From Darksidea phi (Eukaryota; Ascomycota; Dothideomycetes; Pleosporales; Lentitheciaceae): a stretch of DNA of 64,000 nucleotides. The notes beneath the pieces were generated by a model. It saw nothing but the letters and a program-made list of their open reading frames with translations. It was not told the DNA's origin and did no database searches. How positions within the stretch are numbered: the first letter of the stretch is position 1; each line of letters starts with the position of its first letter. The stretch lies in the NCBI GenBank assembly GCA_030770425.1, contig JASJFT010000089.1, positions 62,001-126,000 of the forward strand. Direction: 5' to 3'. Positions 1 to 10,373 of the stretch are shown in pieces. Position numbers and translations under genes: made by a program.

Positions 1-1333
1 ACTTACCGTTACTGATGCTGAGTTGCCTGTACTGGATGGTCAGCCGAAGCTGGAGGTTCAGCCTGAGCTCATGGCTGTCAGTGAGGTGATGATTGTCTCT
101 GCACCTTCCTCGCCAAGGAATAACCACGACAAAAAGGACCCAAAGAACACAGAGCCCAGTTCTATAGATGCAACCATAAGCGCAGTCATTAATGACAGGA
201 AGTCTGAAAAGGTCGAAAGTAAGCATGCCCTTTTCCTAGCAAAAGTGGTGCCAGTAACTCAAAAGCGGGAAGCTCAACAGGAGGCTATGCAGACACGTTC
301 GGGCAACCCTTCTTTGGAGACTCCTGTGCTGTGTCCTAACGAGCTGTTGGACGCAGTAAGCTTACCGGAATCTGGGCCAATTATGCTCGGGTTACAGCAT
401 TCCACCAGCAAGGAGGAGCCAGTAGCGAAGACGAAAGCGGCGCTACATAGGATCGCAGTGCCAAACCTAACCCTTCTAAAACGTCGACCGTCTCCCACCA
501 GGAAAGTGTCTGCGGTTGACACTATCTCGTCGGGAATTAGCCCAACAGAATCTTCCGAAGATGCGCTGGGAATGACCTCTATCAACAATGGTAGGTTATA
601 GTCAACTGTATTCCACCTTTCCAAGCTAATACTCCTCAGACTCTGGCTTCGTTGCCGTATCGCTTGACGCAGCATCGGTTGGGAGCTCTCCCACGCTTCG
701 AGCGCCAAGCCCACCTCCTCCGATATCAGCGAGCCCGACCACTAGCAACTTCTACACTCCCGTGCAGACGCCTAGTGCATTAGGTCCGGCTCCTAGCACC
801 GTAGACCGACAACCAAATGAGCCATCCAAGAAGAAAAAGAGTAAAAAGAAGAAGAAAACTGGCCCAAAACTGAATGAGACTGCGAACGAAACGAGCACTT
901 CGAAGGAACCCTTCCATGATCAATTTAGCGAAATTGATGGCATCAAGACTGCCAATCAGTCTAAAAGCTACTATTCGCGAAGTTCAAAAGAACATGCAGA
1001 AAAAGAATCGCGATCAGAAGAAAAGGTGCGTCCTGCACTTTTTTCGTTGGTCCTCAAACCCTCTGACAATGTTGAAAGGACTCCCGGAACCTGTTCCGAA
1101 CTGTCCACGCCTACGTGAAAGGGAAGGTGGATACGTATGCGCGTTTGCCGGAGCAATCGTGGAGCGCGGACGATTGGCGTAAGGCGACACCGATGGCGCC
1201 TCGTGAGGTCGAAGGGATCATAAATAACGATGAGGCGGTCATTGTGAAAGCGCTCGCCGAGGATTCGCAATTACCGGATGATGACCCGAAGAAAGTCAAC
1301 AAAGCTGGAGTCCGACCCATTTTTCACGACTGA
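1..1333 (+). CDS. Hypothetical lysine-rich protein, 3' part (5' end outside window)
   Basis: I do not recognise the family. The reading frame is already open at base 2, so the gene begins upstream. Model: exons <1-590, 640-1025 and 1079-1333. Intron 1 (591-639, GTAGGT...CTCAG, with CTAAT before the acceptor) and intron 2 (1026-1078, GTGCGT...AAAG) both restore one continuous frame to the TGA at 1331-1333. The visible part is polar and probably disordered, with a strongly basic Lys/Ser run (KKKKSKKKKK) around bases 825-860, which could be a nuclear or nucleolar signal. The C-terminal stretch (RNLFRTVHAYVKGKVDTYAR, then SADDWRKATP) looks folded and may be the conserved part. The GTGCGT donor is weaker than usual, but the frame join supports it. 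The function is unknown. Confidence 0.7.
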
Positions 1334-2876
1334 GCTCTGAGATGGACAAGGCTTAGACTCTAAGCAGGTGGAATGTTTGGATTTTTGGCTGGGAACTTAG
1401 CCAACGGTGGGGCATTTTACGCCTGAGCGGTTACCGGCTTCCCTTCGAGGATGGGTGTCGTGGTCATCATGAGCAAAAGATGGTATATATAATAGTTTGA
1501 CGCGCACGAGGTGGGATCGATTACGGGGGCAGTGGGACATCATATCCAAAGGGCGTATGAATTGGCGAGCAGTGTTGATGATACCCGCCGTCCACCGTAG
1601 ATGAAGTCAATAACCGCATACATATAAAAGGGTTATTCTATTCGTGATGCTGACCGATCTCTTTTCTAAATCTATACTGAGGGAATTGCTGTGCACTAGC
1701 AACGTTGGCTGGAAGCTGAAAGACCAAGGGCAATGGTGTACTAAGTAAGGAAGCAGACTCGTATAATTAATAATTTGGTGGCTACCATAGCTTTTCTCAA
1801 CATCGACGTTGTCGGAGCGCAGCGAATGAACGAACACGGTGAAAACTGTGCGTGCAATCGCATGATGTTTGAGGGTACATCTGAACCCTGGATACTCAGG
1901 TATATGAACTTCACCGGAGGCTCGCCCTATTCGTGGCTATGACGGCCAGTTTGGGACACCGTCAGCGCAAGCGCAATTCAGCCTTGCAACAAACCTCTCA
2001 GCTTAGAGGAGGCCAAAGCACCACGAGGCACCAAATAGCGTCCCAAATGACAGTCTCGTAAGGGTTCGGTGCGTAGTTCGCCCCGTTGTCGGAAATGCGG
2101 CTCTTCGTAGGGCGGAGTTTCGGTCGATGTGAGGCTAGTGGTGGCTGTGTCGTGCACGGATGGGGCTCCACCGCTCTTTCGGAGGCCGCCGGTGGGGTTC
2201 GAGGAGGAAAGGCCGTCTTATGTTGGGTCATGGAAGTCTTGTTTTCTGTGATGAAGAGAGAAGATTGCGGAATCTTTGCTCGCCACCGTCTTGTGCTCAG
2301 AGGCGGTTGCAGTAGTGGCATCGTCAGCAGCGATGACATGGCTATCCACAAGAGGAATCGAGCGTATATGGAAGCAGTTACACGACAGGCATGCGTGTGA
2401 AGCACAAGCGCACATCAATACTGTTCAAATACAGAAGCCCACCAAGCAGACAATGGTCCATGCTTGGGTGATGTGGCAACAGCGACGTCGTCCTTCAACG
2501 CGGGGAGAGGACAGAATCCAAGGCTGTCGGCGCGGATGATGGGCGAACTGGCGGTGGGGAATGCACAGGAACCGGAGGCACATGAGCGAATGAGGGCAGG
2601 CGGGGCTCGGCGTCGTGCAGGCCGCTAAGGCGAAATACGCGCGGGAAGGTGGACCCTCACTCTGAGCACTGGCGGCTGTGGTGAGAAGATGCGTCAGTGT
2701 GCACCGAATTGTGGGCTTCAAAAACCTCCGCCCTTGCTTATTCTTCCCCTCAGAATGTAACTTTCGACTTCATATTGCCCTCGTCACCTTACCACTGCTT
2801 CATCCTGTCCCATGCGCACGTCGGCCGCCAACCAGTTGCTCTGCTCGCCTGACCACTCCATTCACCACCACTTTGC
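1334..2876. other. Intergenic region
   Basis: This 1.5-kb stretch has several short overlapping open frames on both strands (for example around 2000-2700), but none shows fungal splice structure, low-complexity bias or family resemblance. The last few hundred bases are pyrimidine-rich and probably form the promoter and 5' leader of the gene starting at 2877. I see no RNA gene or repeat. Confidence 0.5.
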
Positions 2877-5789
2877 ATGGCGTACTCCGACTACGCAAGC
2901 CGCTACAACCACCGCTCGCGTCATGACTCCCACTACCAGCGCTCTCGCGACACCGACGTATACTCGCGGCACGCTCAGCCCGAAGCTCCCGAGCCAAACA
3001 CCATGAGGAATTATTCCTCGTCCCACCGTTCCTACGAACCCCGCTACGCCGCACCGCCCGCGCCGCCCAAACGATCCTCTGCACAACCACAGTACCGCCA
3101 CGACACACGCAGGAACCGATGGCCGCCCTCGCCTAGCGTCGAGGACGAGGCTGCGGCCCTTGCCAAAGAATATCCATCGTCGGTGGGAGAGGTAGAGGAA
3201 GAGAGCAGCGGTGAAGCCAAATCGCGGGGCAGCGTCGATCAGTACCCCATTATCGAGGAGATCGCCCGACCTAAGATCGCTCACGACGACGAGCGGCGAT
3301 TTGTCCTGGTCTCGGACCCTAACACAGATGAGGGCCCTAGCCATGCCGCAAGAGATCGGAGACGCAGGAGCTTTGCTGAGCGCGGGAACATGCCGTATCT
3401 GAAGACGGATATCGACGAACCACCCGTGTTCACCGAGCGCACCTCGACGCCGTATGCATATACAAAGCCGCAGAAAGAGTCGCTAGCGCCCTCAGCAGGT
3501 GAATATTTCCTGTCGCCCGAGACGATTGGACCTCCATCCTCGAGTGCTCCGAGGTCAGTTCCGAGCCGAGATGCTTGGGATGCACGAGACCAGAACGCTA
3601 GAACATCAAAAGCAAACCCAAATTCTACGCGGTACGACTCGTATAGCCAGTCCCAGTCGCCTCGTACGAGCAGGAATGATGTGTCCGACGACTCTGACGT
3701 GGAAACTGAGTCCAGTCGTCTCCGTGCACCCGAGCGGAGATCGGCACGATACAGCTTCACGAAGAGCGACCTGCAGAAGGAAGATTTAAGGACAAACGTT
3801 CTGGATAGCCAAGCGAAAAACGAGAGCGAGAGGAGGAAACGCGATTCCGCCCCGCCCTTGGCGGCAAGCCGTGAATCATTTGGGCGCGGTAGCACTTCGT
3901 CGTCGGGCTCATCAAAGCATGCCACTCCGCAGTCGCAGTCGCCAAGGTCGTCGTCATCTTCTTTGAATGGCGAGCCGCGAAAGTCAAGACCTGCACCAGT
4001 CGACACAGGCTATGCGAGGAGCAGCTCAAGATACCCGGACTCGCGTCCGTCATCCCGTCCCAGCTCGCCATCCTACAACAAAGGTCCGTCGCCTCCGCGC
4101 TCGCCAAAACTTCCAACACGTCGAGCTGCGTCACCGAGTACCTCAAGGCCGTCATCTAGATCTGGAACACGGCCTGCTTCTCCTCTTTCCTTTTCGCAAT
4201 CGATACCCCGAAGCTCTGCGCGAGTACCGGTCACGGGAGCGGATTGGCATGCTACCTACCCACCTGCGGCCGATCAGCCAAGGTCCACCCGCTTTGAAAG
4301 ATATGATTCAATGCCCGTTCCTGCGCCTCGGATTGATGTACAAAGCCCGTCGCCTGCAAGACCTCCAAAGCCCGGAAACCCTCTTCCATATCCGGTAGAT
4401 GATAGACATGCGGATGTCTACATGCCTCCAGAGGAAAAGTATCAATATGATCACTCATACACGCCCATCACCGCTTCACCAAGGCAGTCCTATCCTGAGC
4501 AACCTATTCCAAGCTCTCCGCGCGAGCGACCATCTGCTTCTCGCCCAACTGTCAGCAGTCGTCACACTGCCAATTCCGACGAGTTACCACGTTCGCCAAG
4601 GGTCAGATCGAATAGCACTCGTTCACAGTCTGGTGTCGATGGGCGCCGAGAGCGCGAGCGGAGGGCAGCTGTGCCTCTGAGTCTCGATAGGCCTCTGCCG
4701 TCCTGTCCACGGAGCGATCCATCGACCAAACACAACGACTGGTATACTCTCGACAACCGCCCAAATTTCGACTTGTGTCCGAGCTGCTACCAAGGTGTCT
4801 TCGCCGATACCCCCTTCTCAGTCTATTTCTCCCAAACTCGCCGATATGAGCGGCCAATAGAACGAATATGTGATTTTAGTAGCCCATGGATGCGTCTTGC
4901 ATGGCACATCACCATCAAGCAACGAAGACCATCGTTAGATTTGCTATACGCACTCTCCACAATAGCCGATCAAGAACGAGCCTGTCCCGGCGACCGAGAA
5001 CTGAGCACTGATCACGTGGCATGGTACGGCATCCCAGATCAAAGAGACGGCGTCCACGTTACCAACTTCGCAATTTGTCCCCGTGATCTCAAGATGATGG
5101 AGGTCCTCTTTCCTAGCATCCGCGGCTACTTCACACCACTACCTGCTAGCAGTCCCTACGCCATGCCCAGCTCCTTCGTCTGCAGTCTACGCGTCACCTC
5201 CCGCCGCTTTGGGAAGTACTTGGATCTGCTCGTCGAACTAGACGCCGAAGCGCAGCTGCTCAACCAGCGACCCAACATAACACGTTTCGTGCAACTAGCC
5301 CGCGAGAATGCCTTCAAGAACGAATGCAGCCGCGAAAAGCCTCTCTTACGCAAACTATGGCACTTCATCCCGCAACTCCCGGAGCTCACAGTCTGCCAAG
5401 AATGCTTCGATGAACTCGTTTGGCCGGCCATGAATTCCAACTCTTCTTCCTTGGCGCCGTCTGTATCCTCCCTGTACAATACACCCACCATTCCCAAAAT
5501 GTTCAACCGCACGATTCAGCCGGTGCCGAACGAAGACCCGGAACTAGGTAGTAGCTGCTGTCTATACAGTCCACGCATGCGCGAAGTGTGGGAGCAGAGT
5601 GTAGAAGCAAATGATTTTGGGTACTTGACGAAGAAGGCGCTAGATAGGAAAAGAGCGGAGACTCGATTGGGCAGGGATAGGAAGGATATCTTGACTTGGA
5701 TGGCGAGGCTGGAGAGGGGGACGGGGCAGTGGGAGAGAGCTAAGTTGGATCTGAAGGAAAACGAAAAGGAGTGGAAGCTTTGGGAGTAG
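2877..5789 (+). CDS. Ser/Arg/Pro-rich protein with Cys-containing C-terminal domain
   Basis: Single exon, 970 aa. Residues 1 to about 615 are low complexity, rich in Ser, Arg, Pro and Tyr, with many RS/SR and SPR motifs; fungal proteins like this are often labelled 'Ser/Arg-related nuclear matrix protein', but that label rests on composition. From about residue 620 to the end the sequence becomes globular. It holds two CxxC pairs (CPSC near 632, CQEC near 838) plus further Cys residues (ICDF, ACPGD, ICPRD), a pattern compatible with a zinc-binding domain. The C-terminus is a charged, probably helical tail. The ATG at 2877 follows a pyrimidine-rich leader and opens directly into the biased region. 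The disordered arm and Cys-rich domain suggest a scaffold or regulator; the function is not known to me. Confidence 0.85.
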   Translation: MAYSDYASRYNHRSRHDSHYQRSRDTDVYSRHAQPEAPEPNTMRNYSSSHRSYEPRYAAPPAPPKRSSAQPQYRHDTRRNRWPPSPSVEDEAAALAKEYPSSVGEVEEESSGEAKSRGSVDQYPIIEEIARPKIAHDDERRFVLVSDPNTDEGPSHAARDRRRRSFAERGNMPYLKTDIDEPPVFTERTSTPYAYTKPQKESLAPSAGEYFLSPETIGPPSSSAPRSVPSRDAWDARDQNARTSKANPNSTRYDSYSQSQSPRTSRNDVSDDSDVETESSRLRAPERRSARYSFTKSDLQKEDLRTNVLDSQAKNESERRKRDSAPPLAASRESFGRGSTSSSGSSKHATPQSQSPRSSSSSLNGEPRKSRPAPVDTGYARSSSRYPDSRPSSRPSSPSYNKGPSPPRSPKLPTRRAASPSTSRPSSRSGTRPASPLSFSQSIPRSSARVPVTGADWHATYPPAADQPRSTRFERYDSMPVPAPRIDVQSPSPARPPKPGNPLPYPVDDRHADVYMPPEEKYQYDHSYTPITASPRQSYPEQPIPSSPRERPSASRPTVSSRHTANSDELPRSPRVRSNSTRSQSGVDGRRERERRAAVPLSLDRPLPSCPRSDPSTKHNDWYTLDNRPNFDLCPSCYQGVFADTPFSVYFSQTRRYERPIERICDFSSPWMRLAWHITIKQRRPSLDLLYALSTIADQERACPGDRELSTDHVAWYGIPDQRDGVHVTNFAICPRDLKMMEVLFPSIRGYFTPLPASSPYAMPSSFVCSLRVTSRRFGKYLDLLVELDAEAQLLNQRPNITRFVQLARENAFKNECSREKPLLRKLWHFIPQLPELTVCQECFDELVWPAMNSNSSSLAPSVSSLYNTPTIPKMFNRTIQPVPNEDPELGSSCCLYSPRMREVWEQSVEANDFGYLTKKALDRKRAETRLGRDRKDILTWMARLERGTGQWERAKLDLKENEKEWKLWE

Positions 5790-6466
5790 GTTGGATAAAG
5801 AAGGGTCGAACGCGAAGTATGTAACCTAGTGGAAATGGACTTGTGACCATAATTAGGCCTCTCACGTGTGCAGTACCGGCTTGGAGTCTGATGTAGAACG
5901 CGAAGTTGAAAAAGCTTCAAAAGCAAAGTCAAGCTTCACTGAGACGCAAAGAACTTTTGTCGCTAAAGTTCAAACTTTTTTCTCGTTGACGAATGCAAGG
6001 CCCTCAGACTGCAGGTATGAGGCGAGCTCGAACGTGGGCCTTGTTGGAGACCGCAAGATCTCTCAAGGCGTGCTTGCATAGACAGAACCGATCAGCATGG
6101 TATGTTTCTATTGAAACATACAACTGTCTAGGGCATACACTCCTTCAGTAGTACGCCGTGATGACGGAATTGATTGAGAATACAATTTTTGTCGCATCAT
6201 CAAGCATCCCACGAGGACGCTTCTGGACGCCTGAATACCCTCAAATAGTCTCTTCTCTTGACATACTAGTTGCGTCTCATTGTGAAGAATCCTGTTTGCA
6301 GTCCCCCCCACTGAGACATCTGTGTCAGCATCACTCAGGCGTCTATAAAAGCACAAACTAGAAAGTAAGTGTGATCTATGATTGCATTGAGACCGAGAAA
6401 CTATTCACAATACGTAGGTAGTACAACCCAGACCAACCGGGGAATTTCGGACGACGGAAGAGACGC
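5790..6466. other. Intergenic region between convergent genes
   Basis: This holds the 3' flanks of the convergent gene ending at 5789 and of ATP7 ending at 6467. Short open frames here show no conserved features. No RNA gene or repeat is evident. Confidence 0.5.
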
Positions 6467-7235
6467 TTAGAGAACCGAGAGATCTCCGAACTTCTCCTGT
6501 GTGGGTGTTAGCAATCCAGATCAACATCATCCTAGAAAAGGATGGACTTGCCTTGTACCCTGGAACAGCCCAGCGACCCTTGGACACGAGCTGCTCGGTA
6601 CGCTTGTCGATATCCGGCTGAGCAGAGGCGACCTCGTCCTACACCCTGCATTAGCAACCGCCTTGGAACCATGTTCATCCCGTCGAGTTGTACGCACCAC
6701 TGTAAGCTCATCAAACGGCCTCGCGTCCTCGATATTCTTCAGCGTCTTTTGCAGATCACTCAGCTCCTTGTCCACCACGGCCTTAGTCTCCTCGGCACTC
6801 TTCACAGCTTGCGCCTCAAACGCCTCGATAGCCTTGATCTGACGGTTGACATCGTATGTCTGGGGCTTGAAAGAGTTGAAGCTCTTCTCGATCTCATCGA
6901 CGATGGCCTGGTTCTTGAGCACGCTACGGTAGTGCGAGAAGTCAACGGTTTGCGGCTGCTCGGACAGGACGGTGACTTTGCGGCGGGCGTCATCGTTGCG
7001 CTTTTTGAAGGATTGGAGGGCCGCGGCGGTTTGGCCTCTGATACCCAGCTGCGTGCCGAGCTTGGTCCAGTCGAGCTTAAGGGCGGCGCTGCGCTGTGAG
7101 AGAGATAGGTTAGTTTTCGTACGTTTGGATTTGAGGGAGCAATTGCGGAGGATGGCGCGCAGCCAAGGGTGCAATTGATATTTGTTGAGTTTCTAGAAGG
7201 AGGGGAAGAGGTAAGAAACGTACTCCGACGGCCAT
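6467..7235 (-). CDS. ATP7: ATP synthase subunit d, mitochondrial (peripheral stalk)
   Basis: Subunit d of the F1Fo ATP synthase peripheral stalk, on the matrix side of the inner membrane. Exons (minus): 7224-7235, 6698-7093, 6552-6638, 6467-6496, giving 174 aa, the usual fungal length. Conserved blocks are [36 protein letters not shown] and ARPFDELTV. The third exon reads DEV...[10 protein letters not shown] and the last EKFGDLSVL, matching the family C-terminus. The first exon encodes only MAVG. Introns are 130, 59 and 55 nt; the third (6497-6551) has a GC donor (GCAAGT) and a CTAAC branch point, so it is a GC-AG intron. The unspliced frame past ARPFDELTV does not resemble the family, so the spliced model is firmly preferred. 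Confidence 0.95.
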
Positions 7236-7631
7236 CGTGATGAATTTGGACAGGTTGTGGTGGGGAGGTGTTCGTGAGGGAGTTGAAGTTCTCCGTCGCT
7301 CTTGCGGAACCAGGGCTTGGCGCAATTACTTATGTAAGCTCACACCTAAGGTTTATGCGCCTCGAGCGGTTGACAGGTACTAAAAGCGAGTCTAGACAGT
7401 TCTTCATATCTAGCTGTGCATAGCTAGACTTTAGTGTTGAGAGTTCAATCACCCGTTGCATTTTAGTAGTTAGGATCACGTCTTGAAACTCTCGCGGGTA
7501 CCAATCAAATTTCTAGTACATCCGTTTTGAAGCCTATACATGGGTGCCAGAAGTTCCTGTGACTCCTGAACGCTCAGAAAAGCCATCCGAATTTTCCCAG
7601 AGCATGCCTAACAAGCCAGCCCCTAGTCGAC
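7236..7631. other. Intergenic region (ATP7 promoter side)
   Basis: This 396-bp gap separates the ATP7 start from the 3' end of the NAC-alpha gene, both on the minus strand, so it should hold the ATP7 promoter. I see no clear TATA box, RNA gene or repeat. Confidence 0.45.
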
Positions 7632-8404
7632 CTATATGCTGAGCGCCATGATGGAGTTGACAATATCGTTGTCATTTTCCTTGAGAGCCTTAACGGCTTT
7701 CTTTCGTGACACACTTGCCTGCTGCATGACCAGCTCGATATCTTTGGCCTCGAGACCTGTATCGTCCACCTCCTCGTCGTCATCCTCCTCCTCCTCTTCC
7801 TTCTTGTCCTCGACAGCCTTGCCCTTGCCGTGGTCGTGATCATGGTCATGGTCGTGGCCAGAGTGGTCGTGGGCACCAGCCTCGGCGGCGGCGAGCTGCT
7901 GGGCAGCGGAAGCCTGGGCCTGGGAGTTCAAGTCCTCGATCTTGGCCTCACCGAAGATGCTACCTAGGGTTAATAACGTCACCGCAGCTATTGGTGAGGA
8001 TAAGAGCTTACATGTAGGTGTTGCTTGAAGGCGACTTGTAGACATCAGGCTGGTTGATGACGAAGAGGATCTGGTTTGCGTCAGACAGATGTCTACCAAA
8101 AGCGGCACATGTCATGGCCGTATTCGACACTTGTCGCATCCATTGAGCAGGTTGCACTTACACCCTTGGGCCGGCGCAGCGTCACGCGGGTAATGCCCTC
8201 GATGTGCTTCAGACCGAGCTTCGCGATGGCCTTGCGAGCCTTCTTCTCGTTGCGGGAGTGCACGGCGACGGAGGAGCCTGCGGGGATTCCGGTCTCGCCC
8301 TCGCCGGCCTCGCCTTCCGACTCATCGCTGGACTCTGCGTCCTCAATTTCGACGCCCTTCTTCTCGGGCTCGTCCGGAAGTTCCTCAATGCGTGGGTTGG
8401 CCAT
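7632..8404 (-). CDS. EGD2: Nascent polypeptide-associated complex subunit alpha
   Basis: The alpha subunit of the ribosome-bound NAC chaperone, which pairs with the beta subunit (Egd1/Btf3) near the exit tunnel. Exons (minus): 8162-8404, 8012-8070, 7632-7959, giving 209 aa. The NAC domain covers roughly residues 45-115 ([55 protein letters not shown]). A C-terminal UBA domain follows ([20 protein letters not shown] ... [10 protein letters not shown]). Between them lies a His/Asp stretch, (HD)n around bases 7832-7870, then an acidic run. The start ATG gives the usual [14 protein letters not shown]-terminus. Intron 2 uses the second of two adjacent AGs (GGTAG), because only that one yields TYIIFGEAK. 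Confidence 0.95.
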
Positions 8405-8977
8405 GTTGACGTGTGTGATGGAGAGGTCAGGGTGAGTTGAACTTGGGCGGAGCTTGCTGTGGGTGCTAAGCGAACAAATTAGCGCCAAGTACAGAAGAGC
8501 TCTATAAACTGCAGTCAGTTGATGTCACTGTCATCACGCAAAGCGCACATGGAAAAACAAACAATGGAAAGTAGAACACCAGTCACCCGATTATAATGCT
8601 TCCTTTATGTTTAATTATCGCGAGGGCCGTCGCTATCCATGGAATCGGGCACGAACGTGTCGCCTTCGACCAGTTACTTGACCCTGTATATACGTTCATC
8701 CAACAAAGAGGTCAGATCAGCTGCGACAAATGCTAGTGGGATTTCATGAACTTTGGAATTGGCTCTTTGCTACATGCGTGAACATGAGAGAGCCGTCTTA
8801 AACATCCCGATCCGAATTGCACCAGCCGTGAACAAATTCTCCCGATCCAGGTCTTGAATTTTGAATACCGTGGATAGCCATATTCGAGACGCTCATGAAA
8901 TGCAAATGCCCCCCACTGTCACCGAGAACGTAGCACCTGCCATCCGCAACCCCAGACTCTGACACCCTTCAGATCAT
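8405..8977. other. Intergenic region (EGD2 promoter side)
   Basis: This 573-bp stretch lies between EGD2 and the 3' end of RPL14. Beyond the expected promoter and untranslated sequence I see no gene, RNA or repeat. Confidence 0.45.
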
Positions 8978-9558
8978 CTATGCATTAGCCTTGACCTTAG
9001 CGAGAGACTTGCGGACCTCGAAGCGGGCCTGTAGAAGATTGTTAGTGTAATTGTACACCTTCATACTCTTGAAATCCTTGGGCGATCCGGCCGCACGGCG
9101 GATTTCCAGTAGGTGTAACCCACCTGTTTCCTCAGCTTAAGGACCTTGAATCGCTCGAAGTCGTTGAGCTGCTTCCGCTTCTGGAACTGAGCGCGCTTCT
9201 TTGCCCAGGTGCTCTCCGCCCACTTGCTATCCACCTCGGCCTTTGCCCATGCCTTCTTAACGGTACCGACTCCTGTTCCCCGAGGTAGCTTAGGGAGGAC
9301 AATCGGGGTGAGGGATAGGTGGGCGAGGGCTGCGGCGTGTCGGGGAACGGGACCGTTCTCGGAGGGTCCGTCAACCAGCACCTAGCACATTGTGAGCGAA
9401 GAAAAGCAGCGGGTGTTGCGCAGTCCCCATACACGCTTGTGATCGATGATCTCGACAATGGCAGCTAACCGGCCATCGTACTCGCCGTCCTTAAAGACGA
9501 CGACGCGGCCGACCTCGACCAACCTCCACTGGCTCGTTGAAATATCGGCGTCACCCAT
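8978..9558 (-). CDS. RPL14: 60S ribosomal protein L14 (eL14)
   Basis: A structural protein of the large ribosomal subunit. Exons (minus): 9433-9558, 9124-9381, 8978-9028, giving 144 aa. Family blocks are [69 protein letters not shown] and [12 protein letters not shown], with a short basic C-terminus ending KVKANA. Introns are 51 nt (9382-9432) and 95 nt (9029-9123, donor GTGGGT); both are phase 0 and restore the family sequence. The start ATG gives [17 protein letters not shown]. The upstream region faces the snoRNA host transcript divergently, so the two may share a promoter, which would suit co-regulation of ribosome-biogenesis genes. Confidence 0.95.
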
Positions 9559-9930
9559 TTCGACGGTATGTGCTATAGACGCGCGTTAGAAAACAAAGAG
9601 ATGTGTCGAGAGATTCGTACGCGTACCGGTCGCAGTAGGTGTCGTTGTGATATCGAAGTTGTGGAATTGTCCTTGACTGTGCTTGCTCGATTTCTGGTGT
9701 GCGGCAGATGCGCTACTAAGCGATTGGCCGAACAGCGTCCGTGCTGCGCTTACTCAGCTTTTTACACCTCTCGAAACTTTTCTTTCGCGATTTCCTCATC
9801 ACCCCCGAGAACTTCGCTCACCAATTCCCAACGTACTCTCTACAAGCCTGCTCACTCGCAGCTGCTACTTGGGTGCGGAGTACTATACGCTTACTGCGTC
9901 GTCGCTGAAGACATTCACACTTTTACCAAT
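9559..9930. promoter_or_regulatory. Probable shared promoter region, RPL14 / snoRNA host transcript
   Basis: This stretch of about 400 bp lies between the RPL14 start and the inferred first exon of the plus-strand snoRNA host. It has pyrimidine-rich tracts near 9760-9860 (TTTTCTTTCGCG, CTCATCACCC). I cannot point to a defined binding site. The bidirectional role is inferred from gene orientation only. Confidence 0.35.
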
Positions 9931-10013
9931 TTAACTGAGCACAGCAGGGCATCGCACAGCTAACAACCTCACGGTATGTCCCCCGTATATTCTCCTCGCT
10001 TTTCATACTCGCA

Positions 10014-10120
10014 TCCAATGATGACGTAATTTGCGATTGAGTTCTTTGCCGGAGACCCTCGCCGGGGTCTCGTTAACGGCATCGGACCTATGATATTCCA
10101 TTCTTACATATTCTGAGCAC
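10014..10120 (+). ncRNA. Box C/D snoRNA, U16 (SNORD16) / snR87-like
   Basis: Box C ATGATGA is at 10018-10024 and box D CTGA at 10113-10116. Just after box C lies GTAATTTGCG (10026-10035), which is perfectly complementary to the conserved 18S rRNA stretch CGCAAATTAC, followed by a D'-like TTGA (10037-10040). This is the guide arrangement of vertebrate U16 and yeast snR87, which direct 2'-O-methylation of an adenosine in the CAAAT segment (yeast A436, human A484). The core ATGATGACGTAATTTGCG matches my recollection of vertebrate U16 with one substitution, and ATTCTTAC before box D also recurs. As in U16, an internal hairpin is present: GAGACCC (10052-10058) pairs with GGGTCTC (10065-10071). It lies inside intron 1 of the host transcript. 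Confidence 0.88.
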
Positions 10121-10287
10121 TCGCATTCAGTCACGTTGAACACATCCATTTGTTCGATAGAGCAATGTTGACTTTTATAGGCTCATCTTAGGTGCTCTTC
10201 CTCACAAGGGTGCTACACTCATCATGAAGTTTGCAGTTTCATGGTTGGTAAGCCTGTCGATTTCCGTTGCGTCCCGCACCCATCCCC

Positions 10288-10373
10288 TTTCCGATGATTA
10301 AAACCTTTGCCTAGATAGTAGATGACCCTTCGGGTGTGATTTTTACCATTTATCACCAAGATCACTGAGGAAA
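10288..10373 (+). ncRNA. Candidate box C/D snoRNA in second host intron
   Basis: A perfect 5-bp terminal stem (TTTCC 10288-10292 with GGAAA 10369-10373) closes an element with an imperfect C box (CGATGAT, 10292-10298) and box D CTGA (10365-10368). Upstream of box D, TATCACCAAGATC (10351-10363) is complementary, allowing one or two G-U pairs, to the conserved large-subunit rRNA stretch GATCTTGGTGGTA. By the box D+5 rule the target would be the C of GATC. A C'-like TGTGATT lies near 10335. The degenerate C box is the weak point; intronic position beside a clear snoRNA and the terminal stem support it. I do not know the yeast or human counterpart. Confidence 0.6.

Noticed and set aside
2086..2721. 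Overlapping short frames on both strands upstream of the Ser/Arg-rich gene
   Set aside because: No conserved sequence, no splice signals, and both strands open, as expected of GC-rich spacer.
3281..4006. Long antisense open frames under the Ser/Arg-rich gene
   Set aside because: They mirror the codon bias of a low-complexity gene; no independent coding or splice signals.
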